From contig CAAFVD010000053.1 of assembly GCA_900766355.1 (NCBI GenBank), forward strand, positions 1 to 15,572: a DNA stretch of 15,572 nt, read 5' to 3'. Below, one piece after another: positions 1 through 8,194 of this stretch. The notes below the pieces were generated by a model, which was given only the letters and a program-made list of their open reading frames with translations, made no database searches and had not been told where the DNA came from. Position numbers and translations under genes: made by a program. Position 1 is the first letter of the stretch, and the number at the start of each line of letters is the position of its first letter. The DNA comes from Candidatus Gastranaerophilales bacterium. Its GTDB lineage: Bacteria > Cyanobacteriota > Vampirovibrionia > Gastranaerophilales > Gastranaerophilaceae.

Positions 1-1
1 A

Positions 2-229
2 ACCGTTGCAAAAAAAGCTCCAGTACAAGTACAAAAACAAGTTGCAAAACCAACTCAAACTGTTGCAAAAACAACTCCAGTACAAGTACAAAAACAAGTT
101 GTTAAACCAACTCAAACCGTTGCAAAAAAAGCTCCAGTACAAGTACAAAAACAAGTTGCAAAACCAACTCAAACTGTTGCAAAAACAACTCCAGTACAGG
201 CACAGAAACAAGTTGTTAAACCAACTCAA
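2..229 (+). repeat. Four in-frame 57-bp tandem repeats arranged as two 114-bp dimers
   Basis: Copies lie at 2-58, 59-115, 116-172 and 173-229. Copies 1 and 3 are identical; copies 2 and 4 differ at three bases (two CAA to CAG, one GTA to GCA). The alternation of types means the larger 114-bp unit was duplicated recently. Each copy encodes 19 residues with Lys, Gln, Pro, Val and Thr only plus Ala. The array continues upstream of the window or begins at its edge; a degenerate trace (AVEQTKVATK) follows at 230-259. Confidence 0.95.
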
Positions 230-1828
230 GCTGTAGAACAAACAAAAGTCGCAACAAAATCTAAGGTTGAAGATGATTTTGATATAATGCCTCAACCAAA
301 TATATTGTTAAAAGAACAAAAACAGTTATCTGAAGACATAAATGGTGAAAAGGTTGTTTCTACAGATAACAAAACTTCAAATAAATTTAGTTTTGATTTT
401 GATATGATAAAACTTTTAATGGTTATATCTGCTATAGGTCTGCCTATACTTGTATTGATGTTTATTATCTCAATGAATAGGAAAATGCGTCAAAAGTTGC
501 AAACAGTTTCAGAAACTGTTCAGGTTGAGCCTGCAGAAGATAATCAAGAAAATGTCGTTAATGATGTTGAAGAAGATATAAATCTTGCAGAAACGCAAGA
601 AATGTTACAGGAAGAAAATGAAATTCTTTCTGATGAGGTTGATGAATCTTTTGCAAATATTATAAACAAAGAAGAAGCAACTGATACAATTATGTCAATG
701 CCGTTAGAACAAAAAATTGATGAATTTTTAGATGATAATGTTCATGATGAATTATCAGAACCTGAAGAAGAAGTTATAGAAGAAAGTATTTTACAAGAAG
801 ATGAATCTCAAGAGGAATCAGAAGAAGAACCATTAGAAGATAATATTTTAGATGAAGTTGAATTAGAAGAAGTTACAGAAGATTTAGAGTATGTAGAAGA
901 TGACGAACCTCAAGAAAATTTAGAACAAGTAGAAGATGAAGAATCAGAATCTGATATTGATGATGTTGAACAAATAACTCAAGATAATGAAGAAATTATA
1001 AGCGAAGTTCAGGTTGAAGATAATGAACTTGAAGATGATGAAGTTTTAGAAGAAAATGAAACTTCTGAACAAAACGAAGATGTTGAAGAAGATATTGATG
1101 AAGAATCTGAAAACGATGAAGATGTATCTATTGATGAACCATTGATATCTGAAGATGATGATTTATCTGATGTTTCTGTTGATGAAGTTGATATCGTTGA
1201 AGATGATGAACAAAACGAAAATACAGAAGATAATAACTCTGAAATATTAGACAATGATGTAGAAGATGAAGAAGATAATATTCTTAGTGACGAATCAGAA
1301 CAAGAAACTGAAGATGACCTAACAGCAGAAGATGAAAATGCAGACGAGATTGTAGAAGAATATATACCTGATGGTTTTATAAATGAATATGAGCCAGAGG
1401 TTGATGATGATAGTATTTTTGAAGAATTAAGAGCAGATGCTTTAGATTTTTCAGAGTCTGAATTAGAAGATGACCTAGATAATGATTCTGTAGAAGTTGA
1501 TGAAACGGCTCAAGATGATGAAGTGTTTGATGAACTTAGAGAAGAATACGTTACAGTAGATGGATTGAGAGTTCTTTCTAAAGCTGATTTAACAGATTCA
1601 AGTGGTTTTTATTTAGTAAATTTTGAAAACTTCTCATCTTTAATAGGTTATATTAATGAAGAAATTTTTGTTTTGAAAACATTTGATGTATTTGTTAACA
1701 ACGAGATTTATGTTAAAGTTGCAGAACAATTATCAGATAAAATATATAGATATATTGTAAAAGTTGGTCTTTATAAGATGGTTATTGAGGTGACAGATAA
1801 AAAAATGTCACATCTAATTGATTTATGA
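2..1828 (+). CDS. Single-pass membrane protein with KQ/P repeats and long acidic domain (5' partial)
   Basis: The reading frame is open from base 2 to the stop at 1826-1828 (608 residues visible), so the gene starts before the window; the ATG at 287 is internal. Numbering from base 2: residues 1-76 are four 19-residue repeats of the type TVAKKAPVQVQKQVAKPTQ; one hydrophobic helix spans about 136-157 and is followed by NRKMRQK; residues about 170-514 are extremely rich in Asp and Glu (about 40-55% in stretches counted by eye); residues 515-608 look globular, with alternating hydrophobic and aromatic positions. The basic flank after the helix would favour a cytoplasmic acidic domain, but the repeats are basic too, so topology is open. 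I do not recognise the family. The gene overlaps the next one by 4 nt (ATGA), implying translational coupling with the solute-binding lipoprotein. Confidence 0.85.
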   Translation, partial: TVAKKAPVQVQKQVAKPTQTVAKTTPVQVQKQVVKPTQTVAKKAPVQVQKQVAKPTQTVAKTTPVQAQKQVVKPTQAVEQTKVATKSKVEDDFDIMPQPNILLKEQKQLSEDINGEKVVSTDNKTSNKFSFDFDMIKLLMVISAIGLPILVLMFIISMNRKMRQKLQTVSETVQVEPAEDNQENVVNDVEEDINLAETQEMLQEENEILSDEVDESFANIINKEEATDTIMSMPLEQKIDEFLDDNVHDELSEPEEEVIEESILQEDESQEESEEEPLEDNILDEVELEEVTEDLEYVEDDEPQENLEQVEDEESESDIDDVEQITQDNEEIISEVQVEDNELEDDEVLEENETSEQNEDVEEDIDEESENDEDVSIDEPLISEDDDLSDVSVDEVDIVEDDEQNENTEDNNSEILDNDVEDEEDNILSDESEQETEDDLTAEDENADEIVEEYIPDGFINEYEPEVDDDSIFEELRADALDFSESELEDDLDNDSVEVDETAQDDEVFDELREEYVTVDGLRVLSKADLTDSSGFYLVNFENFSSLIGYINEEIFVLKTFDVFVNNEIYVKVAEQLSDKIYRYIVKVGLYKMVIEVTDKKMSHLIDL

Positions 1829-2919
1829 TGAAACTTAGAGTTTTAGTTTTATGTTTAATATTATTTTTGTGTGGTTGTGTGAAAAAAGACCAATCTCAGA
1901 TTAATGAACTTCAATTTGCTACTTGGGGTTCAGCTTCTGAAATGGCAATTTTAAAACCAATAATACAAGAATTTGAACAAGAAAATAAAAATGTAAAAAT
2001 AAAAGTGTTGCATATTCCACAAAACTATTTTCAGAAGATTCATTTGTTGTTTGCATCAAACCTAGCTCCTGATGTTATTTTTATAAATAATCTAAATTTA
2101 CCAGTTTATGCAAATTATTTGAAACCTTTGTCCATAGATAAATCTTGTTATCATAATCAAGCTTTGCAATCATTATCTTATAATGGGGTTTTGTATGCTG
2201 TACCTCGAGATATTTCTAATTTAGTAATTTATTATAACAAAGATTTGTTTGATAAATATGGAGTTGCTTATCCAAAGTCTGACTGGTCAATAGACTATAT
2301 GTTCGGTATTGCCAAAAAACTGACTAATGATAAGGTATATGGATTAAGTTACGAAGAAGATTTGTATTATTTAATGCCTTATATTTTAACCTTTGGAGAA
2401 ACAATTTTTCCTGTAGAAAATGTAAAAAATCTGAAAAGTGTCAGTTTTTATAAAGGGCTTGTCAGTCAATATCATGTTGCACCCTCAAAAGCTGACGTTG
2501 GTTCAAAAACTATTGCTCAAATGTTTCTAGAACAAAAAATCGCTATGCATTTATCAGGTAGATGGCTTGTTCCAAAATATAGAGAAAGTGCTAATTTTAG
2601 ATGGGGTGTAATAAATTTCCCAGGAGTTGTTCCTTGTGATGCTTCAGGTTGGGCTATTTCTAAATCAACAAAGAATGAGCATTTGGCTAAAAAATTTGTA
2701 GAATATTTATCCTCAAAAGAAAATATCTCAAAAATGACAATGTCAGGTTTGATAATTCCTGCAAGAAAAGATATTAACCCTTCAATATTAGGTGATAGTG
2801 TAGAAATACAACAAGTATTTATAAATGCAATATATAAATCTCTACCTCAAAAAATTACCCCTTCATATAATAAAATTGTTGATAATCTTAATGATTCAAT
2901 TTTTCTTAACAATCGTTAA
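1825..2919 (+). CDS. ABC transporter extracellular solute-binding lipoprotein (family 1, sugar type)
   Basis: The 364-residue product begins with a short lipoprotein signal: hydrophobic residues 4-17 and lipobox LCGC with the lipidated Cys at position 18 (Cys at -2 is slightly unusual). Family-1 solute-binding signatures follow: QFATWGS near the mature N terminus, PDVIFIN, the stretch GVLYAVPRDISNLVIYYNKD, a GRWLVP segment and GWAISKSTKNEHLAKKFVEYL near the end. Such proteins capture sugars or glycerol phosphates outside the membrane and deliver them to a permease; no permease or ATPase gene follows here, so partners must lie upstream or elsewhere. No Shine-Dalgarno is seen; the start ATG overlaps the previous stop (ATGA), and a second ATG at 1828 is equally possible. 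Length is slightly below the usual 400 or so. The substrate cannot be told. Confidence 0.88.
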   Translation: MMKLRVLVLCLILFLCGCVKKDQSQINELQFATWGSASEMAILKPIIQEFEQENKNVKIKVLHIPQNYFQKIHLLFASNLAPDVIFINNLNLPVYANYLKPLSIDKSCYHNQALQSLSYNGVLYAVPRDISNLVIYYNKDLFDKYGVAYPKSDWSIDYMFGIAKKLTNDKVYGLSYEEDLYYLMPYILTFGETIFPVENVKNLKSVSFYKGLVSQYHVAPSKADVGSKTIAQMFLEQKIAMHLSGRWLVPKYRESANFRWGVINFPGVVPCDASGWAISKSTKNEHLAKKFVEYLSSKENISKMTMSGLIIPARKDINPSILGDSVEIQQVFINAIYKSLPQKITPSYNKIVDNLNDSIFLNNR

Positions 2920-2958
2920 TAAAAAAGTCAATTTTTCTTAGAGTATATACTTTATATA
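2918..2958 (+). promoter_or_regulatory. Bipartite promoter-like motif, copy 1
   Basis: A 15-nt block AATAAAAAAGTCAAT (2918-2932) and a 12-nt block ATACTTTATATA (2947-2958) are separated by 14 unrelated bases. The same two blocks with exactly the same spacing stand before the gene at 15382. The downstream block resembles a -10 region, but the upstream block does not give a sigma-70 -35 at normal spacing, so an alternative sigma factor or an activator site is possible. The ATG of the following gene is 31 nt beyond the second block. Confidence 0.6.
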
Positions 2959-2988
2959 TACATATAGGATAGTTATGAGGATAAGAAA

Positions 2989-3669
2989 ATGACTCCAAAA
3001 GATTTTAAAGTTTCTACAGATGCTACTGCAAATGCAAATGGTATAAATCTTTCTGAAGAAGATAAAAAACGGCTAGAACAAACTCGTTTGGAGCAACAGG
3101 TATCTACTAGGAATCAGGCCTTAACGGATTCAATAAGTGGTAATAATAAAGATAATTTGAAAAAACAATATCAAAATCTAAAAGACATAAAATCAGGTAT
3201 TTTATCAGATTTTAATAGTTTACATGAATACGTTGGAACAGTTTTGCATCCAAACTATACGGCATCATTACAAGCCAGAGCTAAAAAAGGTTGGGCAAAA
3301 CTTGGACAATTCAATATATGGCAAAATTCTAAACAACTATTTACCAAATTCCAAACTGCAGGCATAAACCTTAGACAAACAGGGTCTTTAGGTGGTATAG
3401 ATATTGGTACAAAGGACTATGATAACAGTCCAAACAGACTTCAAAGTTATGTCGCTGACAAAGAAAATATATATAACAAACAATATCAGTTAAACTCTGA
3501 AAATTATGATGAGGCTGTTCAAAAATTTCAAACTGCTGATAATAATTCTCATGTTGCAGATAGAACTTTGACTGATGCAATAGAGTCTGAACGAGGCTTG
3601 GTTGCTGATATGCGATTAGCAGATGAACAAATGCGTAATATTAGTATTCAACAAGGTTATCTTGCATAA
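2989..3669 (+). CDS. Hypothetical protein, soluble, partly helical
   Basis: A 226-residue protein without signal peptide or membrane segment. I recognise no family. The first 30 residues are Asn/Ala/Thr-rich and probably flexible; residues about 20-75 are charged and helix-prone (EEDKKRLEQTRLEQQ); the middle (about 85-150) has several aromatic and glycine positions; the end (about 160-226) is again helical and polar. The start is supported by GAGG at 2977-2980, 8 nt before the ATG. It is separated from the lipoprotein gene by 69 nt carrying its own promoter-like motif, so it is probably an independent unit. Sharing this motif with the gene at 15382 suggests co-regulation. A secreted or surface-associated role would be speculation. 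Confidence 0.8.
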   Translation: MTPKDFKVSTDATANANGINLSEEDKKRLEQTRLEQQVSTRNQALTDSISGNNKDNLKKQYQNLKDIKSGILSDFNSLHEYVGTVLHPNYTASLQARAKKGWAKLGQFNIWQNSKQLFTKFQTAGINLRQTGSLGGIDIGTKDYDNSPNRLQSYVADKENIYNKQYQLNSENYDEAVQKFQTADNNSHVADRTLTDAIESERGLVADMRLADEQMRNISIQQGYLA

Positions 3670-3696
3670 TTGTATCAAGATATTTATAATTAATCT

Positions 3697-5346
3697 ATGA
3701 ATCAAATATCTATTATTGCACCCATAAAAAAGCCTGATGATATTGAGGCTTTTATTCCATACACTTCTTGCAGAGATTTTTATGTCTATCATCATAAGTT
3801 TTTCAATAATTATGAGTATGTACAGAAGTTTATAGAAATGGCTCATAATAATAACTGTAAAATTTATGTTAATTTCAAACATAGTATTACAGAAGAAGAT
3901 TTGGTAGAAATTACTCAAATGATAAAATATCTCAAAAATACAAAAATTGATGGGGTATTTATTAATAGTTTTGCTATTATTCAAGCGATAAAAGGTTTAA
4001 ACTTACCTTTTGAAGTTATAATAGATTCTTATTTTGATATACATAATATTGCTGGCATTGATTTTGTAAATAATTTTCATAAGGTGGATAAATTAATTAT
4101 TACCGAAGAAATTTATATGAAAAATATTTCTAAAATAAAAAAATATACAAATTTGTCGTTGGCAGTTGATTCAGATAATTTGCCTTGGTGTGCAGAGATG
4201 TTAGAAGAACTTGATGCGATTGATAATGTTGTAATAAAAGGAAAGTTTAAAACTTCTGCTGATATACTTGAGGGTATAGAGTTGGTCGAGGAAATCTTAG
4301 AAAATCCAAAAGAACATAAACACAAACAGCTTCCGTTTAAGCATGTGAGAAGATGTACCTATCAAACAAATCATTTTTCAGGAGATATGATTAGTGCTGC
4401 TGGTAAAAACTTTAAATTTAGTAGGCATATTTTCCCTTTTGAATGGAAAATAAAATCTTCAAGATTAAAAAAAGAAGTTTTAACTCTGGATAAAAATAAC
4501 ATTCCTTGTATAAATTTAAGACTATCTCAGTTATCACAATTTAGGACAGTCAGAAGATTTATAAAACGATTGGGTTTTAATTCCATATCCTCAATTGAAT
4601 GTGGCGAAATAATTTCAACAGAGGATTTGGCAAAATATAGTTTTAGTGAAGTTATAGCTAAAGCAAAAAAATATTGTAGCGAATGTGGGATAAAGTTTCA
4701 ATTTTCAACTCCACGAATATTAATAGAACGAGATTTTGATAGAGTTTATGAATATTCAAAAAGTCTTATTCTGCTTGAACCTCAACCTAGTTCAATTATA
4801 ATAAATAATTTAGGTTATTTGTGGACATTTATAAATGATAAAGATTTAAGAAAATACAAAATAGAAATAGGTCAGGCAATTAATCTTTTAAACAGTATGT
4901 CTATTGAGTGTTTAAATAATTTACATAAAATAGATGCAATAGATTTTTCGTCTTTTGATAATATAGAAAATATTATCAAAACGGTGAAAAAAGTAAATGA
5001 TATTATTCCACGAAAAAAACTTACAATAGCTGGAAATAAACGAATTTCGGCATCAGGGCTTTGTCCTCTTAATTCTTGTAGTGCCGTTATTCCTAGACTA
5101 TCTTGCAAAGCACCTTGTCATAGCGGTAATTTTGCATTAAAAGACCCTGCATTAAAGAAAACTATGCCTTTTACCTGTGATGGGTTTTGTAGAATGCATC
5201 TTTTTGAACACTGCGTTATGCAAAATTTTAACGATATTCCACAACTGCAAGATGCTGGTATTAATGAATTTGTATTTGATTTTATTGACTTGCCTGCCAA
5301 CTTTATACCAGTTTTAATTACCAATTTTTTAAACAGTCTTGTCTAG
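3697..5346 (+). CDS. Peptidase U32-like protein, tandem barrel, Cys-rich C terminus
   Basis: The 549-residue product looks like two successive U32-type alpha/beta barrel units. In the first, CKIYVNFKHSITEEDL, DGVFINSFAIIQAIKG and a VDKLIITEE segment follow the order of U32 strands; in the second, EIGQAINLLNSMSIECL matches the family's conserved lNi-N strand. Residues 456-506 hold seven cysteines (456, 461, 470, 474, 494, 498, 506), a plausible metal or Fe-S site since U32 relatives such as UbiU/UbiV and RlhA bind clusters or modify RNA; the actual activity here is unknown and proteolysis is not implied. No ribosome binding site is evident in the 27-nt gap after the preceding gene, so the start is moderately sure. 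The last 18 nt overlap the convergent nadE 3' end. Confidence 0.68.
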   Translation: MNQISIIAPIKKPDDIEAFIPYTSCRDFYVYHHKFFNNYEYVQKFIEMAHNNNCKIYVNFKHSITEEDLVEITQMIKYLKNTKIDGVFINSFAIIQAIKGLNLPFEVIIDSYFDIHNIAGIDFVNNFHKVDKLIITEEIYMKNISKIKKYTNLSLAVDSDNLPWCAEMLEELDAIDNVVIKGKFKTSADILEGIELVEEILENPKEHKHKQLPFKHVRRCTYQTNHFSGDMISAAGKNFKFSRHIFPFEWKIKSSRLKKEVLTLDKNNIPCINLRLSQLSQFRTVRRFIKRLGFNSISSIECGEIISTEDLAKYSFSEVIAKAKKYCSECGIKFQFSTPRILIERDFDRVYEYSKSLILLEPQPSSIIINNLGYLWTFINDKDLRKYKIEIGQAINLLNSMSIECLNNLHKIDAIDFSSFDNIENIIKTVKKVNDIIPRKKLTIAGNKRISASGLCPLNSCSAVIPRLSCKAPCHSGNFALKDPALKKTMPFTCDGFCRMHLFEHCVMQNFNDIPQLQDAGINEFVFDFIDLPANFIPVLITNFLNSLV

Positions 5347-7428
5347 AATATTGTGAATTTCTTCTCTTGTTTCGCCTTTATAATTTATTCTTGATGATGT
5401 AATTGGTTGTTTGTAGTCGTATTTATTAATAGAACGAGATTCTACGATAACAGAAGGTGGTAATATAGACCATTTATACAAGGCAGTAGACATTCTTCTA
5501 TAGAATTTGTCTAACCATTCGGCTTTTTGTTTTTCAGAAACATCATGAGTTTTTTCATATTGGAAAGTTGTACTCATTAAATCCCAATAATGTTCATGTT
5601 TGTTTTCAATTCTCCAAATAATTTCGTCTAAAAATTCATAAGGCATAAGAGCATCTTCTGCTATCAAAGGTTTTCCTGTTTTAGGGTCAATTGCAAGTTC
5701 TGCTCCTGGTTTTTTTAATATAATAGCTTCAGGAATTGCATTTTTTTCTGCTCTGTTTTTATTAAGCCATCTTGCAAATGCAAATAATTTTGTCTTTGGA
5801 ACATCAGCAATTGGAGCAAAACCTCCAGACATATCTCCATTAATTGTCGCATACCCCATATATAATTCAGATTTATCAGAGGTTGCAATAGGTAGACACT
5901 TTGCAAACTCGTTACTAATACCCCATAAATACATTGCCCTAGAACGTGCTTGGATATTATCTTGAGTGAAGGATTTTTGATATCTACAAGTCCATTTGTT
6001 CTCTACGCTTGAGAACAACTTATCAAACATTTTATTTGTTGTTTCTACCATTTCTTTAATCGGTACTTCCGCAAAATTAATCCCTAAATTGTTTGCTAGA
6101 ATTTCTGCATCACTTCTACTTTCTTGGCTTGTTATTTTTGATGGCATGCTTATTCCAAAAACATTTTCTTTTCCTAGAGCATCAGCAAGAAGAACTGCAC
6201 AAACGGTAGAATCAAGCCCCCCAGATAAGCCTAATACAGCTCTTTCAAATCCTGTTTTAGCAAAATAATTATTGATACCTTGAGTTATAGTTTTGTAAGT
6301 TCTTTCTAAATCGTTTTCATACTCAAGTGTAAATATTTTTTGTTCGGTAAGAGTTTTTTCAAGTCCTTTAGTTAATGGGTAAATTTTCCCCATTTTTTTT
6401 AGTGGGTTAATAATAAGGAATTGTTCTTCAAAAGATTTTGCTCTAGCTATTAAAGCCCCATCTCTAGAAAATACTCTGCTTGAACCTTCAAAAGAACTGT
6501 TATCTATAGCTCCAACTTGGTTTACATATACCATAGGTATTTTATATGAGTTTGCAGTAAAAGAAAGCATATTGTGTTTAAGTTGTTCTTTTTTTGCTCT
6601 GCTAGGTGAAGCTGAACAATTTACAAAAACGTCAGGCTTTTCTGTTGCAAGTTCTTCTATTGGGTCTTTTGTGTACAAAGTTTTGTCAAAGAAATCTTTG
6701 TTATTCCAACAGTCCTCGCATATTGAAATACCGTATTTTACGTTATTTATAGTTATTGTTTTATCACAATCCACAACACTTTCTTCATCAAGAAGGCAAA
6801 GAGTTGAATCAGGTTGAACTCCAACGACTGGAGATGGTTGAATGTATCTATAATCATTAAATTCAGAATATGTTGGAAGCAGAGATTTTCTTACTATACC
6901 TTTTATCTCTCCATTCTGTAATATCGCAACAGAATTATAATAGCTTTTTCCTGTATTAAGATTATATTTTCTAGGCTCAATAAAACCTACAAGAGCAGCC
7001 GTTGAACCTGTAAATGATGCGATTTCTTTTAACCATTTGATGTTTTCTTCAACTATAATGGGGTGTCTGTCTATTGTGTCTTCAATAGGATATCCCATTA
7101 ATATAAGTTCTGGAAACACAACCATATCTAAACCGATATTTTGTGCATATTTTATATATTTAACAACTTTTTTTGCGTTATATTCAATATCTCCAGCTAT
7201 TGGATTGATTTGTGCAAGTCCAATATTTCCTCTATCGTATTTAGAAAGAATTTCTCGAATATTCTTAATAATAGTTTTTTTTAGTTCATTATCAGCATGA
7301 ATTTTGTCTTGTAAAATTCCGTCCATGATTTCTGAAAGTGAATATAAACTGTTTTCAGAGCCTTCTATTGAAAGATTTTCTGCTAAATCTGATATTTCGT
7401 TTTCGTTTAATTTACTGTAATCAATCAT
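5329..7428 (-). CDS. nadE: Glutamine-dependent NAD+ synthetase
   Basis: The enzyme amidates nicotinic acid adenine dinucleotide to NAD+ in the cytoplasm, using ammonia released from glutamine by its own amidase domain. Residues about 68-340 form the nitrilase-type glutaminase with the triad Glu107 (FPEL), Lys181 (VRKSLLP) and Cys237 (GISICEDC). Residues about 375-690 form the synthetase with the pyrophosphate loop SGGLDS (402-407), QARSRAMYLWG (493-503) and SDKSELYMGYATINGD (517-532). I chose the ATG at 7428 (699 residues) because AGGAG stands 7 nt before it (7440-7436); an earlier ATG at 7506 would lie deep in mazG. A stretch of about 66 residues precedes the amidase domain, an unfamiliar N-terminal extension. 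The start overlaps the mazG end by 8 nt, so the two are one operon. Confidence 0.95.
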   Translation of the reverse strand: MIDYSKLNENEISDLAENLSIEGSENSLYSLSEIMDGILQDKIHADNELKKTIIKNIREILSKYDRGNIGLAQINPIAGDIEYNAKKVVKYIKYAQNIGLDMVVFPELILMGYPIEDTIDRHPIIVEENIKWLKEIASFTGSTAALVGFIEPRKYNLNTGKSYYNSVAILQNGEIKGIVRKSLLPTYSEFNDYRYIQPSPVVGVQPDSTLCLLDEESVVDCDKTITINNVKYGISICEDCWNNKDFFDKTLYTKDPIEELATEKPDVFVNCSASPSRAKKEQLKHNMLSFTANSYKIPMVYVNQVGAIDNSSFEGSSRVFSRDGALIARAKSFEEQFLIINPLKKMGKIYPLTKGLEKTLTEQKIFTLEYENDLERTYKTITQGINNYFAKTGFERAVLGLSGGLDSTVCAVLLADALGKENVFGISMPSKITSQESRSDAEILANNLGINFAEVPIKEMVETTNKMFDKLFSSVENKWTCRYQKSFTQDNIQARSRAMYLWGISNEFAKCLPIATSDKSELYMGYATINGDMSGGFAPIADVPKTKLFAFARWLNKNRAEKNAIPEAIILKKPGAELAIDPKTGKPLIAEDALMPYEFLDEIIWRIENKHEHYWDLMSTTFQYEKTHDVSEKQKAEWLDKFYRRMSTALYKWSILPPSVIVESRSINKYDYKQPITSSRINYKGETREEIHNILDKTV

Positions 7429-8194
7429 TTGAAAGCTCCTTTTTTGCTTTTTTCCATAATTCATCAAATTCTTCAAATGAATAATCTTCAAGAGGTTTTG
7501 TAGCAAGAGATTCCATTTTTCTAAATCGTCTCATGAATTTCATATTTGCTCTAATTAAAGCTTGTTCAGAATCAATTTTGTACCATCTTGCTAGGTTGAC
7601 TGTCGCAAAAAGGATATCTCCCATTTCATCTTCCATTGCATCTTTGTTATTGTTTTTTACCTCTGTCATAAATTCATCATATTCAGATTTTATACATTCA
7701 AGTAAAGTCTCAACTTTATCCCATTCAAACCCAACTTTTATGGCTCTTTTACTAATCTTTTGAGCCGCTACTAGTGCTGGTAATGATTTTGGGATACCGT
7801 CCATTTGAGATTTTCTGTCTTTTTTTTCTTCTTGTTTAAGTTTATCCCATGCTTTTGCTACATCGTCAGGAGTTTCTGCATGCGCAGAACCAAAAACATG
7901 AGGGTGTCTGTGTATAAGTTTGTCTTTCAATTCCTTAGCAACATCTTCGATGTTAAATTCGTTTGATTCTGAGGCTATTTGTGAATGTAGCAAAACTTGT
8001 AATAATACGTCACCTAGTTCTTCTCTTAAATTCGGGATATCTTTTTTGTTTATGGCTTCAACGGCTTCATAAGCTTCTTCTAGCATGTTTGGTCGTAGAG
8101 ATTCATGAGTTTGAGCTCTATCCCATACACAACCGTTTTCGCTTCTTAAAACTTTTATAACATTAATTAATTCCTCTAGGTTTGGATAATTCAT
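7421..8194 (-). CDS. mazG: Nucleoside triphosphate pyrophosphohydrolase MazG
   Basis: MazG hydrolyses NTPs and dNTPs to monophosphates and pyrophosphate, removing abnormal nucleotides or adjusting alarmone-linked pools. The 257-residue product has the two tandem MazG helical domains: the first with CVWDRAQTHESL (22-33; usually CPWD, here Val for Pro), EEAYEAVEA (39-47) and EELGD (58-62), the second with EYDEF (171-175) and EDEMGD (188-193). The acidic EExxE and ExxD positions for magnesium are present in both. The start at 8194 is chosen because GGGAG lies 7 nt upstream (8206-8202); the ORF could extend to 8233 but without a ribosome binding site. Length matches the E. coli type. nadE follows with an 8-nt overlap, so both are translated from one message. 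Confidence 0.95.
   Translation of the reverse strand: MNYPNLEELINVIKVLRSENGCVWDRAQTHESLRPNMLEEAYEAVEAINKKDIPNLREELGDVLLQVLLHSQIASESNEFNIEDVAKELKDKLIHRHPHVFGSAHAETPDDVAKAWDKLKQEEKKDRKSQMDGIPKSLPALVAAQKISKRAIKVGFEWDKVETLLECIKSEYDEFMTEVKNNNKDAMEDEMGDILFATVNLARWYKIDSEQALIRANMKFMRRFRKMESLATKPLEDYSFEEFDELWKKAKKELSND

Noticed and set aside
2..229. CRISPR-like direct repeats
   Set aside because: Units are contiguous without spacers, of codon length and in frame with a long coding region.
6..236. 76-codon open frame rich in Lys, Gln and Leu
   Set aside because: It is a shifted reading of the in-frame repeat array; the frame continuous with the downstream protein (from base 2) is open through the same stretch.
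1009..1254. Serine-rich minus-strand ORF
   Set aside because: Mirror image of the GAT/GAA-rich acidic domain; no ribosome binding site and no independent signal.
2918..2958. Flagellar sigma-28 promoter reading of the bipartite motif
   Set aside because: Neither block matches TAAAGTTT or GCCGATAA, and spacing differs.
7429..7506. Longer nadE start at 7506
   Set aside because: Lacks a ribosome binding site and would overlap mazG by 86 nt; the ATG at 7428 has AGGAG at 7-nt spacing.
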